Positions 35,239 through 43,946 of a stretch of 64,000 bases of DNA are shown one piece after another. Positions within the stretch are counted from its first letter, which is position 1, and every line of letters begins with the position of its first letter. The translations under genes were made by a program, and so were the position numbers. A model generated the notes under the pieces. That model was not told the DNA's origin. It ran no database searches and was given only the letters and a program-made list of their open reading frames with translations. The DNA is from Marinobacter persicus (GTDB lineage: Bacteria > Pseudomonadota > Gammaproteobacteria > Pseudomonadales > Oleiphilaceae), in the NCBI RefSeq assembly GCF_002934325.1, contig NZ_PTIV01000008.1:1-64000 (forward strand). Direction: 5' to 3'.

Positions 35239-35388
35239 TTAGCCGAATGCAGAATAACCGATTCCACAGCACATACCCTGCCCGGCCACCAACAACCCCA
35301 AGATTACCTTTTTATCATCTTTCTGGCCTTTCTTGCGTGCGTCAGCGAACCGATCGGCCCATGCCATCAGCGTACATTTGAGTCTCAT
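35239..35388 (-). CDS. possible small membrane-associated protein
   Basis: A 49-residue frame in a 340-bp intergenic gap. The first half is charged and amphipathic (MRLKCTLMAWADRFADARKK); the second half is hydrophobic with two adjacent cysteines (VILGLLVAGQGMCCGIGYS). The ATG at 35388 follows GGAG six bases upstream; an ATG four codons earlier has no such site. I do not recognise it. The protein-like composition supports it, but chance is possible. The rest of 35182-35521 holds no gene. Confidence 0.3.
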   Translation of the reverse strand: MRLKCTLMAWADRFADARKKGQKDDKKVILGLLVAGQGMCCGIGYSAFG

Positions 35389-35521
35389 CCCGAACTCCAT
35401 ACTTTACTTTATGGCAGTTCAGCTTCCTGCCCGGTGATCATGCCGGGTAAGGAGGGCTTTGATGAGGTGGTTAAGTAGGACGTTTTGTCCGGCAAACAGA
35501 GTCAACGTTAAGGAGATTCTC

Positions 35522-36040
35522 ATGAATAAGTTACGTTCCATGGCACTTTACGCATTGGTCGCGCCGGTTTTGACGCTTGGAGCCGGCTCCGTTCTGGCTG
35601 CTGGCCAGGATGGTGATCAGCAAAAAGAGAGCTCTCAGTATGAGCAGAGTGCAGGGCAATCTGATTCAAAAATGAAGTCAGACGGCAAAATGCACTCGGA
35701 TAGCAATAAAGCCATGCGCGATCAGTCTGGAATGAAAAACCAGGACTATATCGCCTCTACCCCCGCGAACGGCATGCGGGCAAGTGGTCTGATCGGTGCG
35801 GAGATTACAACCACTGGTGATGAAAATGTGGGCGAAGTCAGCGACCTGATCATTGACCAAAACGGTCAGGTTGTAGCCGTTGTCGTGGGCGTTGGTGGAT
35901 TCCTGGGAATGGGTGAAAAAGATGTCGCCATAAGCTGGGATCAGCTGACAGCATCAGGCACTTCGGATGGGCAGAAGCTGCGGGTTAACGTAACCCGTGA
36001 CGAGCTGCAATCCGCGCCAAAGTTTGAAAAGCAAAACTAA
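35522..36040 (+). CDS. PRC-barrel domain exported protein
   Basis: A 172-residue exported protein. A signal peptide (YALVAPVLTLGAGSVLA) leads into a Ser/Gln/Lys-rich, low-complexity linker, then a PRC-barrel domain (ANGMRASGLIGAEITTTGDENVGEVSDLII, with VAVVVGVGGFLGMGEKDVAI). The ATG at 35522 follows AAGGAGAT; an earlier in-frame ATG lacks support. PRC-barrel proteins of this kind are common among envelope and osmotic-stress genes. It leads a cluster with a small lipoprotein and a GlsB-like membrane protein. Confidence 0.85.
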   Translation: MNKLRSMALYALVAPVLTLGAGSVLAAGQDGDQQKESSQYEQSAGQSDSKMKSDGKMHSDSNKAMRDQSGMKNQDYIASTPANGMRASGLIGAEITTTGDENVGEVSDLIIDQNGQVVAVVVGVGGFLGMGEKDVAISWDQLTASGTSDGQKLRVNVTRDELQSAPKFEKQN

Positions 36041-36143
36041 ATTCCGATATTCCCGTTCGGGTTGGAATGGATAAACGGCAGGGGCAAAGGCCTCTGCCGT
36101 TTCCATGATTAACGCCAACCGAGCAAACAATGAGAGATGAATA

Positions 36144-36308
36144 ATGAAACTCAGTAAAACGATTGCCGCTGCCATGTTTATCAGCGCCTTGACGATCACG
36201 CTGTCTGCTTGTGAGCAGGATGGCCCCATGGAAGAGGCTGGTGAGGAAGTCGACGAGTCAGTCGAGGAGGCCGGCGATGCCATCGAGGAGGCAACTGACA
36301 AGGATTGA
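36144..36308 (+). CDS. 54-residue acidic lipoprotein
   Basis: A small protein that length cut-offs would miss. The start MKLSKTIAAAMFISALTITL is a signal sequence ending in lipobox LSAC, and the mature part is a short acidic tail rich in Glu and Asp (EEAGEEVDESVEEAGDAIEE). GAGAGATGA just before the ATG is a usable ribosome-binding site. It lies 103 bp after the PRC-barrel gene and 33 bp before the GlsB-like gene, so it probably belongs to one unit. It resembles the small entericidin-like lipoproteins induced by stress. Confidence 0.75.
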   Translation: MKLSKTIAAAMFISALTITLSACEQDGPMEEAGEEVDESVEEAGDAIEEATDKD

Positions 36309-36341
36309 ACCGCTGAATGACACTATCTACTGGAGGACGAA

Positions 36342-36611
36342 ATGATGGGTATTATCATATGGCTTATCATGGGTGGCGTGGTCGGCTGGGTTGCAAGCCT
36401 GATCATGGGCACGGATGGCCAGCAGGGCATCATCCTTAACGTCGTGGTCGGCATCGTCGGTGCACTGATCGGTGGGTGGTTGATCGGGCCGCTGCTTGGT
36501 GCAGGCTCCATCAATGATGGCATCACCGTCATGAGCTTCATCGTGTCGCTTATCGGTGCCGTCATACTGCTTGCCATCCTGAGCCTTTTTCAGCGTAAAT
36601 CGAAAGGCTGA
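36342..36611 (+). CDS. GlsB/YeaQ/YmgE-family membrane protein
   Basis: An 89-residue inner-membrane protein with three hydrophobic helices. The family signature is visible in IWLIMGGVVGWVASLIMG, then GIILNVVVGIVGALIGGWLI and SFIVSLIGAVILLAIL. Known as transglycosylase-associated, though no activity is shown. The ATG follows TGGAGGACGA. The gene ends a short cluster of envelope stress genes. Confidence 0.93.
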   Translation: MMGIIIWLIMGGVVGWVASLIMGTDGQQGIILNVVVGIVGALIGGWLIGPLLGAGSINDGITVMSFIVSLIGAVILLAILSLFQRKSKG

Positions 36612-36633
36612 AGGGGGCGCCCGTCACTGACCC

Positions 36634-36670
36634 GTTATCCGAGCTTTGTGCTTTCCCCAGCTCGGATAAC
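36634..36670. terminator. hairpin, likely terminator after the GlsB-like gene
   Basis: A perfect 12-bp stem (GTTATCCGAGCT and AGCTCGGATAAC) with a 13-base loop lies 23 bp after the GlsB stop. No T-run follows, so classification as an intrinsic terminator is likely but not certain. Confidence 0.55.
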
Positions 36671-36740
36671 CATTCCCAGATATACATTCCCTTACCAAAC
36701 TGCAACCGACACCTTCCGGGGCGATCCGTACTCTGTCTGA

Positions 36741-37520
36741 ATGATGCGAGTATTGTTACCACGGGAACGCCTTGTTCACTCCGGGCATATCATCAAAACG
36801 CTGCTAGTGGCTGCATGTCTGCCGCTGTCTCTTCCCTTGCTTGCCGAAGACCGGGAAGAAAATGGCTACCGGCTGCTTGAGCTGGACGGCAATCTGGTCA
36901 AGTGGGGCGAGCAGAGGTTAGGGGTGGGGGCGAATGTCAGTTATGCTTTCGCTGATGAGACGCTGCGGTTTGATGGTGCACGGAATTGTCGCGATCTGGA
37001 ACCGATGAAAAGCTTGTCGGGACCGGGCCTCTCTTTTGAGATACTGGCCCGCGAGACTGCGGCGGCATTTCGGGTCTGGGAACGCGCTGCTGACCTTTCA
37101 TTTTATCAGGTTGCTGATGCTCGGGATGCGGATATCATTCTGGGTGCACAGGGCCAGCCTGAGATGCGAGCCTTCGCCAATGTTTCCTACACCGAGGAAT
37201 CGGAAGAGCTGATAGAGGGCATGCGTGCCATTGAGCAGTCGCTGGTATGCCTGAACCCCGACAAGAAATGGAAGGTGGGTTTCGGTGGCGACACGGAGGT
37301 CTATGATCTCCGCTATACCCTGATTCACGAGATCGGGCACGCCATCGGCCTGGACCACCCCGGCCCCTCGGGGCAGGTGATGGGATTTCGCTATACCGAG
37401 GAATTCCCCGAGCTTCAGCCCGGGGACCTGCGAGGTATCCGGCGGCTTTATGGCCGTAGCACCAGGCGCGATGTGCTGGCCGATGGCTCCGACATCCCTG
37501 CCTCCGGAACAGCACTTTGA
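36741..37520 (+). CDS. secreted matrixin-like zinc metalloprotease
   Basis: A 259-residue exported protease. An N-terminal signal sequence (LLVAACLPLSLPLLA) leads into a domain with the zinc-binding motif HEIGHAIGLDH (third ligand in the final His) and the following QVMGF, which carries the Met-turn methionine of metzincins. This fits the M10A matrixin/astacin superfamily. The earlier segment RVWERAADLSFYQVADARDADIIL is also typical of matrixins. The ATG has no strong ribosome-binding site. It could act on extracellular protein or on envelope components. Confidence 0.85.
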   Translation: MMRVLLPRERLVHSGHIIKTLLVAACLPLSLPLLAEDREENGYRLLELDGNLVKWGEQRLGVGANVSYAFADETLRFDGARNCRDLEPMKSLSGPGLSFEILARETAAAFRVWERAADLSFYQVADARDADIILGAQGQPEMRAFANVSYTEESEELIEGMRAIEQSLVCLNPDKKWKVGFGGDTEVYDLRYTLIHEIGHAIGLDHPGPSGQVMGFRYTEEFPELQPGDLRGIRRLYGRSTRRDVLADGSDIPASGTAL

Positions 37521-37526
37521 AGTGGT

Positions 37527-38075
37527 TCAGAAGTTATAACCCAGACCCACTGTATAGGCCCAGGCTCCATCATCCTGGAATGCATCGGAAGCCTCATCGC
37601 TATCGCTAAAGAAGAACTGATACTCGACGCGCCCAATGAAATAGGTCTTTGGTCGCACGTAGTATTTCAGCCCTGTTTCCAGGCCGGCGAAGGCACTGTC
37701 TTTGACACCGTCGCCGTAGATGCCACCCAGGCTGCCGCCGACAAACGGGCGTGCACGATTGTCAAGGAACTGATAGTTGAGATAGCCCCGGGTGGATCCA
37801 TTCCAGTAATCATCTTCAATGTCCGCACCTTCGATACTGGCGTAGTTGATGCTTTGTCGAGCACCCGCCACCAGATTATCACTCAGGTACCAACCCAGGT
37901 CGCCGCTCACGCCGAAACTGCCGCTATCCAGATTGCGATCGCTGCTGCCGGTGCCCGAGAGTGAGAACTCCCTGTCACCCTGGTTTGGCCCAACTGAAGA
38001 GGATTGTGCCGCGACTGACATGGGCAGTGCACCGAGAAGGCAAAGTGTTATTGCTGCCGTGTTGAGTTTGATCAT
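37527..38075 (-). CDS. outer-membrane beta-barrel protein
   Basis: A 182-residue exported protein. A signal peptide (LCLLGALPMSVAAQ) is followed by alternating polar and hydrophobic strands (REFSLSGTGSSDRNLDSGSF, GYLNYQFLDNRARPFVGGSL, TYFIGRVEYQFFF) and a C-terminal strand ending VGLGYNF, with the terminal Phe typical of outer-membrane proteins. It resembles small OmpW/porin-like barrels. It is convergent with the matrixin gene only six bases away. Confidence 0.82.
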   Translation of the reverse strand: MIKLNTAAITLCLLGALPMSVAAQSSSVGPNQGDREFSLSGTGSSDRNLDSGSFGVSGDLGWYLSDNLVAGARQSINYASIEGADIEDDYWNGSTRGYLNYQFLDNRARPFVGGSLGGIYGDGVKDSAFAGLETGLKYYVRPKTYFIGRVEYQFFFSDSDEASDAFQDDGAWAYTVGLGYNF

Positions 38076-38153
38076 GTGAAACTCCTTGCTTGCGTTTTTC
38101 AGGCTTTATGTGCGGAACGTGCCATGACATGGTTGGCACGAACGATGCCGCAT

Positions 38154-38174
38154 CAGACCTTTGTGAAAGGTCTG
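38154..38174. other. perfect hairpin in the antiporter-OMP gap
   Basis: CAGACCTTT-GTG-AAAGGTCTG is a perfect 9-bp stem with a 3-base loop, in the 182-bp gap between the antiporter stop (38258) and the start of the beta-barrel gene (38075). An outer GCAT/ATGC match flanks it. It may end or process the antiporter transcript, which runs toward it. I see no gene in the rest of the gap. Confidence 0.55.
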
Positions 38175-38257
38175 CGGATGCGAACGCTATGCCTTAGAAT
38201 CGGTGCTTGGCCTGCCTTGCGTCTGTTCGTAAGCGCACACAGGGTGCTGAAAAGGGA

Positions 38258-39538
38258 TTACCACCATTTCGACATCATCGGTTTCACCGTCAGTCCATGG
38301 ATGATGATTGAGAGCACCACGACAACCAGCGTGATGTGGATGAACTCCAGTGCCAGGCCCTCTGGCAGGCCAAAGGCGACAGCGAACATAAGATAATAGA
38401 GCGAGCCAATACCACGTACACCAAACCAGCCGACCAGCATCTGCAATCGAAATGGTGTGCCAGAGCCAAGCAGGCCCAGAAAAACGCTGACAGGGCGAAC
38501 AACTATGAACAGGAACAATGCCAGGCCGACGGCCCTGAAACTCCATGAGTCGAGAAAAAGCATCCCGCCCAGCAGGAGGACGAGCACGAGCTCGGACAAG
38601 CGCTCCAGGGGCTCCTTGAATAACAGCGAACCTTCGGATACCTGGCTGGGGACTGGGTTGTGGTTTTCGGCATCAGCCGGCACTGTCGTGATGATCCGTG
38701 GGCTTATGATGGACGCGTTGGGGCGGGCCAGTTTCAGTTCCGACTGACGAAGCGAAATGGCTGCGACAAAGACGCCCAGAAACCCCCAGGCATCGATCAG
38801 GAGGCAGGCACCATAGACCAGACCGATCAATCCCAGGCCAAGGAAATCGTCCAGTAACCGGTTCTCGGCGTTGTGAAGGTGTTGCTTCTGTATAACCTCG
38901 GCTAATAAACGCCCCATCGCGAGCCCGACAGCCAGGGCGGACGCGGTGGACCACAAAACGTCCTTCAGGATCCAGCCCCCGATCATCTCGACGTCGGCCG
39001 GCGCGCCAAGCATGGCTAAGCCGAGCATGACAAACGGAAAAGCGCTGCCATCATTCATGCCAGCTTCACTTGTCAGGGTGAATCGCAATGGGTCCGTATC
39101 CCCCATGTGTCGAACCTGGACATCCGTCGCCAGCACCGGGTCGGTGGGGGCCAGGATAGCTCCCAGTAAGATGGCCGCTCCCCAGGGTAGCGACAGCACG
39201 TAGTAGCCAAAAGCCGCAGTCAGGGCGACGCTGAGGGTCATGGAGATAAAGGCCAGGCGCACTGTTGCCCGCCATTCCCGCCACTGGAACGGAATGGGCA
39301 TTTTCATACCGGCAATAAACAGCGACAAAAGAACGGCAAGTTCGGCAAGAATTTCCAGTAAATGAGCCTGTTTCAACGGGTTGAAATGGAAAACGCCAAT
39401 AATCGAGGGGCCGAGGGTGAGTCCGATAGCCAGGTAGACAAGAGATGGTGTCAGATTCAAGCGCTGAAGAATGGACGTGCGTAGCCCCATAGTCACCAGC
39501 AGGGCTCCGATCAGTATAAACCAGACAGCGGTGGACAC
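38258..39538 (-). CDS. CPA1-type cation/proton antiporter
   Basis: A 426-residue inner-membrane antiporter with about 12 helices. The start of the fold is STAVWFILIGALLVTMGL, followed by GAILAPTDPVLATDVQV (the ion-binding region with Asp-Pro) and SEAGMNDGSAFPFVMLGLAM, typical of Na+/H+ or K+/H+ exchangers of the NhaP/CPA1 type. The GTG at 39538, preceded by GGAG, is preferred because the fold starts there; an upstream ATG adds 38 polar residues. It probably supports pH and salt balance. Confidence 0.9.
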   Translation of the reverse strand: MSTAVWFILIGALLVTMGLRTSILQRLNLTPSLVYLAIGLTLGPSIIGVFHFNPLKQAHLLEILAELAVLLSLFIAGMKMPIPFQWREWRATVRLAFISMTLSVALTAAFGYYVLSLPWGAAILLGAILAPTDPVLATDVQVRHMGDTDPLRFTLTSEAGMNDGSAFPFVMLGLAMLGAPADVEMIGGWILKDVLWSTASALAVGLAMGRLLAEVIQKQHLHNAENRLLDDFLGLGLIGLVYGACLLIDAWGFLGVFVAAISLRQSELKLARPNASIISPRIITTVPADAENHNPVPSQVSEGSLLFKEPLERLSELVLVLLLGGMLFLDSWSFRAVGLALFLFIVVRPVSVFLGLLGSGTPFRLQMLVGWFGVRGIGSLYYLMFAVAFGLPEGLALEFIHITLVVVVLSIIIHGLTVKPMMSKWW

Positions 39539-39760
39539 AGTTATTCGCTCCGTATTAACCAATGCAGAATGGTTCTGGAAGCTGACAGAAAAGCGGGGTG
39601 AGTTCTGTGCGCTTGCCCACGTGTCTCCGTGTGTTTGATAGCCAACAGACACGGAGTTGATTAAAGGGCAGTATTAGCGGTTAACGGCGCAATGCTTCTT
39701 GTGTCGTTGATAGTCGCCAACGATTCCGCTAATCGGCGGGAAGGCCAGAGGAGAGTAAAA

Positions 39761-39964
39761 ATGAACAAAGACACCATTGCTGGTAATTGGAAAGAACTCA
39801 AGGCTAGGGTAAAGCAACAGTGGGGTAAGCTCAGTGATGACCGTTTGACCGAGATTGACGGGAAGCGCGATCAGCTTGCAGGCGAGATTCAGCAGGCCTA
39901 CGGTCTTTCAAAAGAAGAGGCCGAAAAGCAGATCGAAGACTTTGAAAAGTCGACCAAGCACTGA
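39761..39964 (+). CDS. CsbD-family stress protein
   Basis: A 67-residue CsbD-like protein: NKDTIAGNWKELKARVKQQW and KLSDDRLTEIDGKRDQLAGE are the family repeats, with a helical tail. CsbD proteins accumulate in general stress. The ATG at 39761 follows GGAGAGT; an upstream in-frame start is less likely. The neighbouring gene (SDR) starts 140 bp later and may be in the same unit. Confidence 0.92.
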   Translation: MNKDTIAGNWKELKARVKQQWGKLSDDRLTEIDGKRDQLAGEIQQAYGLSKEEAEKQIEDFEKSTKH

Positions 39965-40103
39965 TACGCCGATTCTCAATGCCCGTGACACGATGGAATT
40001 CGCGATGTGGGGGCACACGCTGTCGGGTGATCGGGAGAGCCGCCGGCAGCGTAGCCTGGCATAAGTCAGCAAAAAACGTAAGTCAGCGAAACAAGGAGGG
40101 AGC

Positions 40104-40796
40104 ATGCCGGAGAAACCCGTAATGCTGATCACCGGTGCCTCATCGGGCATTGGTGCCGAAACCGCACGAGCCGCCGCTCGGGAAGGCTACCGCCTGGTGC
40201 TGGCCGCCCGCTCGGAAGACAAACTGGCTGGCTTGCAGCAGGAACTCGGTGGCGAGGAAAACGTGCTGACCGTCCGCTGTGATGTGCAGAGTGAAAGCGA
40301 CCAGAAAGCGATGGTTCGCCAGGCGCTTGATACCTTCGGGCAGATTGATGCGGTCTTCGCCAATGCCGGCCGTGGTGGCGAACCGGGTGGTTTCAGCAAG
40401 GCCGATCCGGGGGTCTGGAAAGACATGATTCTCACCAATGTACTGGGCGTGGGCCTCACCATCCAGGCCTGCTTGCCGGCGCTTCGGGAAACCCGTGGGC
40501 ACCTACTGCTGACTGGCTCGGCGGCGGGCCGCGTGACCATTCCCGGCTCCATGTACAGTGCCACCAAATGGGCGGTGTCCGGCATTGGCTATGGCGTACG
40601 TGAGGAGCTTCGAGGCTCGGGCATCCGTGTCACGCTGATTGAACCGGGCATGGTGAACACCCCGTTCTTCGATGAACCGCCGGCCCACGCCCTGAAGCCG
40701 GAAGACATTGCCAACGCGGTCATGTACGCGGTGGCCCAGCCGGCCCATGTCGACGTGAACGAAATTCTGGTCAGGCCAACACCGGAAATTGAGTAA
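40104..40796 (+). CDS. short-chain dehydrogenase/reductase
   Basis: A 230-residue SDR enzyme. NAD(P)-binding GASSGIGAETA, the NAG segment NAGRGG, Ser of LLTGSAAGR and the YxxxK pair in YSATKWA are intact. It resembles YdfG-like SDRs. Such enzymes reduce small carbonyls or sugars with NAD(P)H; the substrate is not clear. The ATG follows AAGGAGGGA. It lies next to CsbD and upstream of the osmolyte ABC operon. Confidence 0.93.
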   Translation: MPEKPVMLITGASSGIGAETARAAAREGYRLVLAARSEDKLAGLQQELGGEENVLTVRCDVQSESDQKAMVRQALDTFGQIDAVFANAGRGGEPGGFSKADPGVWKDMILTNVLGVGLTIQACLPALRETRGHLLLTGSAAGRVTIPGSMYSATKWAVSGIGYGVREELRGSGIRVTLIEPGMVNTPFFDEPPAHALKPEDIANAVMYAVAQPAHVDVNEILVRPTPEIE

Positions 40797-40863
40797 AGCC
40801 TTGCGCTGGGCCGGGTGTCCCATAGACTGAAAGTGAACGGATCCGAATCGACAACAAAGAGGA

Positions 40864-41787
40864 ATGGCTGTGCCTTTAATGTCCTGTTTCCGCCGCGCTG
40901 CGGCAATCACCGTCCTGCTGTTCGCCGGTCAGGCCATGGCGGCCGACCCGGTGGTGGTGTCATCCAAAATTGATACCGAAGGCGCCGTGCTGGGCCAGAT
41001 GATCCTGCAGTCCCTGGAGGATGCTGGTGTGCCGGTCGAAAACCGGCTTCAGTTGGGCGGGACCAGCATTGTGCGCAACGCCATCAAGGCCGGTGAAATC
41101 GACCTGTACCCGGAATACACCGGCAATGCCGCCTTCTTCCACGATCAGGCTGACCGGGATATCTGGAAAGACGCCGACAAGGCCTACGAGCAGGCTGCCC
41201 GTCTTGACCGGGAAGCCCACAACATTGTCTGGCTGACCCCGGCCGAAGCCAATAACACCTGGGCCATGAGCGTGCGGGGCGATCTGGCCCGGAAGCACAA
41301 CCTCAATACCCTCGAAGACCTGGCCCGGTATATCAATAACGGTGGTACCTTCAAGTTTGCGGCCAGTGCCGAGTTTGTGGAATCGGCCAGCGCGCTGCCG
41401 GCGTTCCAGGAGGCTTATGGCTTTAAACTGGACTCTGACCAGTTGTTGATTCTCTCTGGTGGTAACACTGCAGCCACCCTGCGGGCGGCGGCCCTCAACA
41501 ACAACGACGTGAACGGCGCCATGACCTACGGCACCGACGGTGGCCTGAACGCACTCGACCTGAAGGTGATGGAAGACACCCTGGGCGTGCAGCCGGTGTA
41601 CCAGCCAGCGCCGATTGTGAGGGCGGAGGTGCTGGAGACCTACCCGGAGATCCGGGAGGTGCTTGAGCCCATCTTCGAATCCCTGGACCTCGAAACCCTG
41701 CAGCGCCTGAACGGCCAGGTCGCGGTCAATGGCGTGCCGGCCAGCCGAGTGGCGCGGGATTATCTGGATGGCCTGGGCCAGGACTGA
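40864..41787 (+). CDS. YehZ/OsmF-type osmolyte-binding protein
   Basis: A 307-residue periplasmic binding protein. A signal peptide ends AMAADP. The mature part (VVVSSKIDTEGAVLGQMILQ, SIVRNAIKAGEIDLYPEYTGNAA) matches the OpuAC/OsmF group that binds betaine or related osmolytes. The gene order binding protein-permease-ATPase-permease equals yehZYXW of E. coli. It is the first gene of the operon and is likely induced by salt. The ligand itself cannot be told from sequence. Confidence 0.9.
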   Translation: MAVPLMSCFRRAAAITVLLFAGQAMAADPVVVSSKIDTEGAVLGQMILQSLEDAGVPVENRLQLGGTSIVRNAIKAGEIDLYPEYTGNAAFFHDQADRDIWKDADKAYEQAARLDREAHNIVWLTPAEANNTWAMSVRGDLARKHNLNTLEDLARYINNGGTFKFAASAEFVESASALPAFQEAYGFKLDSDQLLILSGGNTAATLRAAALNNNDVNGAMTYGTDGGLNALDLKVMEDTLGVQPVYQPAPIVRAEVLETYPEIREVLEPIFESLDLETLQRLNGQVAVNGVPASRVARDYLDGLGQD

Positions 41788-41790
41788 GGT

Positions 41791-42978
41791 TTGTCGGTTC
41801 CGCATTCCGGTTTCATCGCTGACCGTCCTAATCGGGTGATCCCCGCGCTGGGGTTGCTTGCCCTGGCGTTGGTCTGGATCCTCGATTTCGGCGTGATTCA
41901 GCCCAACCGCATTGTCTCAGGCACTGGCCACGGCCTGTGGTCGGCGCTTGGCTGGCCCGGGGCCGCGGTGGTCACTGTTGTCCTCGCTGGCGCAATACTG
42001 CTGTCGATAGCACGAATCCCGAAGCGCTACCTGCTACTTCTGGGGTTGATCGGGGCTTCACTGGCAGCGCTGCCACTGCTGCTGGAAGTGTTCGCTGGTC
42101 GTCATCTTCCGGCGGACGCTCCCTATGCCCGCTCTTCAATCGGGGCGGGGTTCTGGTGCCTGCTGTTTTTACTTTCGCTGATGCTGATTGAGGTCCTGGG
42201 ACGGCTGAGGACCGGCCACTGGCTGCAATTGTTTCTGTTGGTTGCGCTAAGTGGCAGCTGGTTGTTGCTATTTCGCGGCGATGGCCTGGAAAGTCTTTCC
42301 CTGGTTCGGGAATTCAGTGCCCGGCCGGGCAAATTCGAGCAGGCCCTTTATACACACCTGGCGCTGGCGTTGGGGGCGGTCTCCATCAGTGCCTGCCTCG
42401 CCTTCGGGCTGGCCCTGAAGATGACGCGCAGCCCGGCCTGGCAACGGCCCATCCTGGCACTGGTGAGTTTCCTGCAGACCATTCCGAGCCTGGCGGTGTT
42501 TGGTTTGTTAATCGCTCCGCTTAGTGCTCTGTCATCTGCCTTCCCGGTATTACAGGCCATGGGCATTCGGGGAATAGGCTGGGCGCCGGCGCTGTTGGCG
42601 CTGATTGCCTATAGCCTGTTGCCCATGGTTCGCAACACCTTTGTTGCGCTTACCGAAGTGCCGGAAAGCCTGGCCGACGCCGGCCGGGGCATGGGCATGA
42701 CTGAAAAGCAGCTGTTTTTCCAACTTCGTCTACCGTTGGCGCTGCCCGTGATTATCGAGGGGGTGCGCATCACCACGATTCAGGCCATCGGCCTGACCGC
42801 CGTGGCGGCGCTCATCGGCGCTGGTGGCTTTGGCTCGTTCATTTTCCAAGGGCTGGGGCAGGCAGCGATGGATCTGGTGTTGCTTGGTGCCTTGCCCACC
42901 ATTGCCCTGGCATTGCTGGCGGATGCCTTGCTAACCATGCTGGCAGCCAGTCTCAAACCCACCCCGGCAACGGCCTGA
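41791..42978 (+). CDS. YehY-type ABC permease
   Basis: A 395-residue inner-membrane permease with an extended N-terminal hydrophobic part (about five helices) and a C-terminal ABC-permease domain: HLALALGAVSISACLAFGL and the EAA-like loop with GRGMGMTEKQLFFQLRLPLALP. The frame starts TTG only three bases after the binding-protein stop; a GTG 15 codons later is an alternative start. This extended form is typical of YehY, the larger of the two permeases in this system. Confidence 0.85.
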   Translation: MSVPHSGFIADRPNRVIPALGLLALALVWILDFGVIQPNRIVSGTGHGLWSALGWPGAAVVTVVLAGAILLSIARIPKRYLLLLGLIGASLAALPLLLEVFAGRHLPADAPYARSSIGAGFWCLLFLLSLMLIEVLGRLRTGHWLQLFLLVALSGSWLLLFRGDGLESLSLVREFSARPGKFEQALYTHLALALGAVSISACLAFGLALKMTRSPAWQRPILALVSFLQTIPSLAVFGLLIAPLSALSSAFPVLQAMGIRGIGWAPALLALIAYSLLPMVRNTFVALTEVPESLADAGRGMGMTEKQLFFQLRLPLALPVIIEGVRITTIQAIGLTAVAALIGAGGFGSFIFQGLGQAAMDLVLLGALPTIALALLADALLTMLAASLKPTPATA

Positions 42979-42998
42979 AGGAAGAAGGAAGTGTCTGG

Positions 42999-43946
42999 AT
43001 GATCGAACTGAAAAATGTCACGCGGCGCTTTGGGGAGACGGTTGCCGTGGATAACATCAACCTGACCATCGAGACGGGGGAGGTCTGCGTGCTGGTGGGT
43101 AGTTCCGGCTGTGGCAAATCCACCACCTTGCGGATGATCAACCGCCTGCTGCCCCACAGCGAAGGGGAGATCCTGGTGGATGGTGAAGATATTACCACCA
43201 TGAACCCCGAGCAGCTCCGGCTCAACATGGGCTATGTGATCCAGGGCACAGGGCTGTTTCCCCACTGGACGGTGGCCCGCAACATCGCCATGGTGCCGCG
43301 CCTGCTGAAATGGCCGAAAGAGCGGATAGATGCCCGGGTGCACGAGTTGATGACACTGTTGGATCTTGACCCGCAGGCCCACGCGCACAAGTACCCGCAG
43401 CAGCTGTCCGGTGGTCAGGCCCAACGGGTGGGCGTGGCCCGGGCGCTGGCGGCTGACCCCAATATCCTCTTGATGGACGAACCCTTCGGGGCCCTGGATG
43501 CCATCACCCGGGAGAACCTGCAGCTGGAGATGCTGCGAATCCAACGCCAGGTACGGAAAACCACGGTGTTCGTGACCCACGATATCGATGAGGCCCTGAA
43601 GCTGGCTACTCGCATTGCCGTGATGGACCAGGGCCGCATCCTTCAGCACGACACGCCGGAGAACATTCTCCGCGACCCCTCGTCTGAATTTGTGGAAAAC
43701 CTGGTCGGCAAGCAGGATCGTGGCCTGAAGCTGATGAGCTTGCAGTCGGTGCGAAAAGTGATGACGGCCCATAGAGATTCTCGTCATCCGGAGCCCGGCG
43801 TTGACACGGTCAGAGAAGACGACAGCGCCCGACTGGCGTTGTCGATTGTGCTCTGGCAGGGCGCTGAACAGGTGCCGGTGGTGAATGCCGATGGCCAGGA
43901 GATTGGCTTTGTCACCCGTGAACGCCTGATGCAGGGAGGCGCCTGA
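42999..43946 (+). CDS. YehX-type ABC ATPase
   Basis: A 315-residue ABC ATPase. Walker A GSSGCGKST, the Q-loop near MGYVIQGTGLF, signature LSGGQAQRVG and Walker B ILLMDEPFGALD are intact, and the H-loop is in VFVTHDIDEAL. The C-terminal extension (RKVMTAHRDSRHPEPG, later QVPVVNADGQEIGFVTRE) resembles a CBS-like domain that in OpuA-type ATPases senses ionic strength. The stop overlaps the second permease start by one base. Confidence 0.95.
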   Translation: MIELKNVTRRFGETVAVDNINLTIETGEVCVLVGSSGCGKSTTLRMINRLLPHSEGEILVDGEDITTMNPEQLRLNMGYVIQGTGLFPHWTVARNIAMVPRLLKWPKERIDARVHELMTLLDLDPQAHAHKYPQQLSGGQAQRVGVARALAADPNILLMDEPFGALDAITRENLQLEMLRIQRQVRKTTVFVTHDIDEALKLATRIAVMDQGRILQHDTPENILRDPSSEFVENLVGKQDRGLKLMSLQSVRKVMTAHRDSRHPEPGVDTVREDDSARLALSIVLWQGAEQVPVVNADGQEIGFVTRERLMQGGA

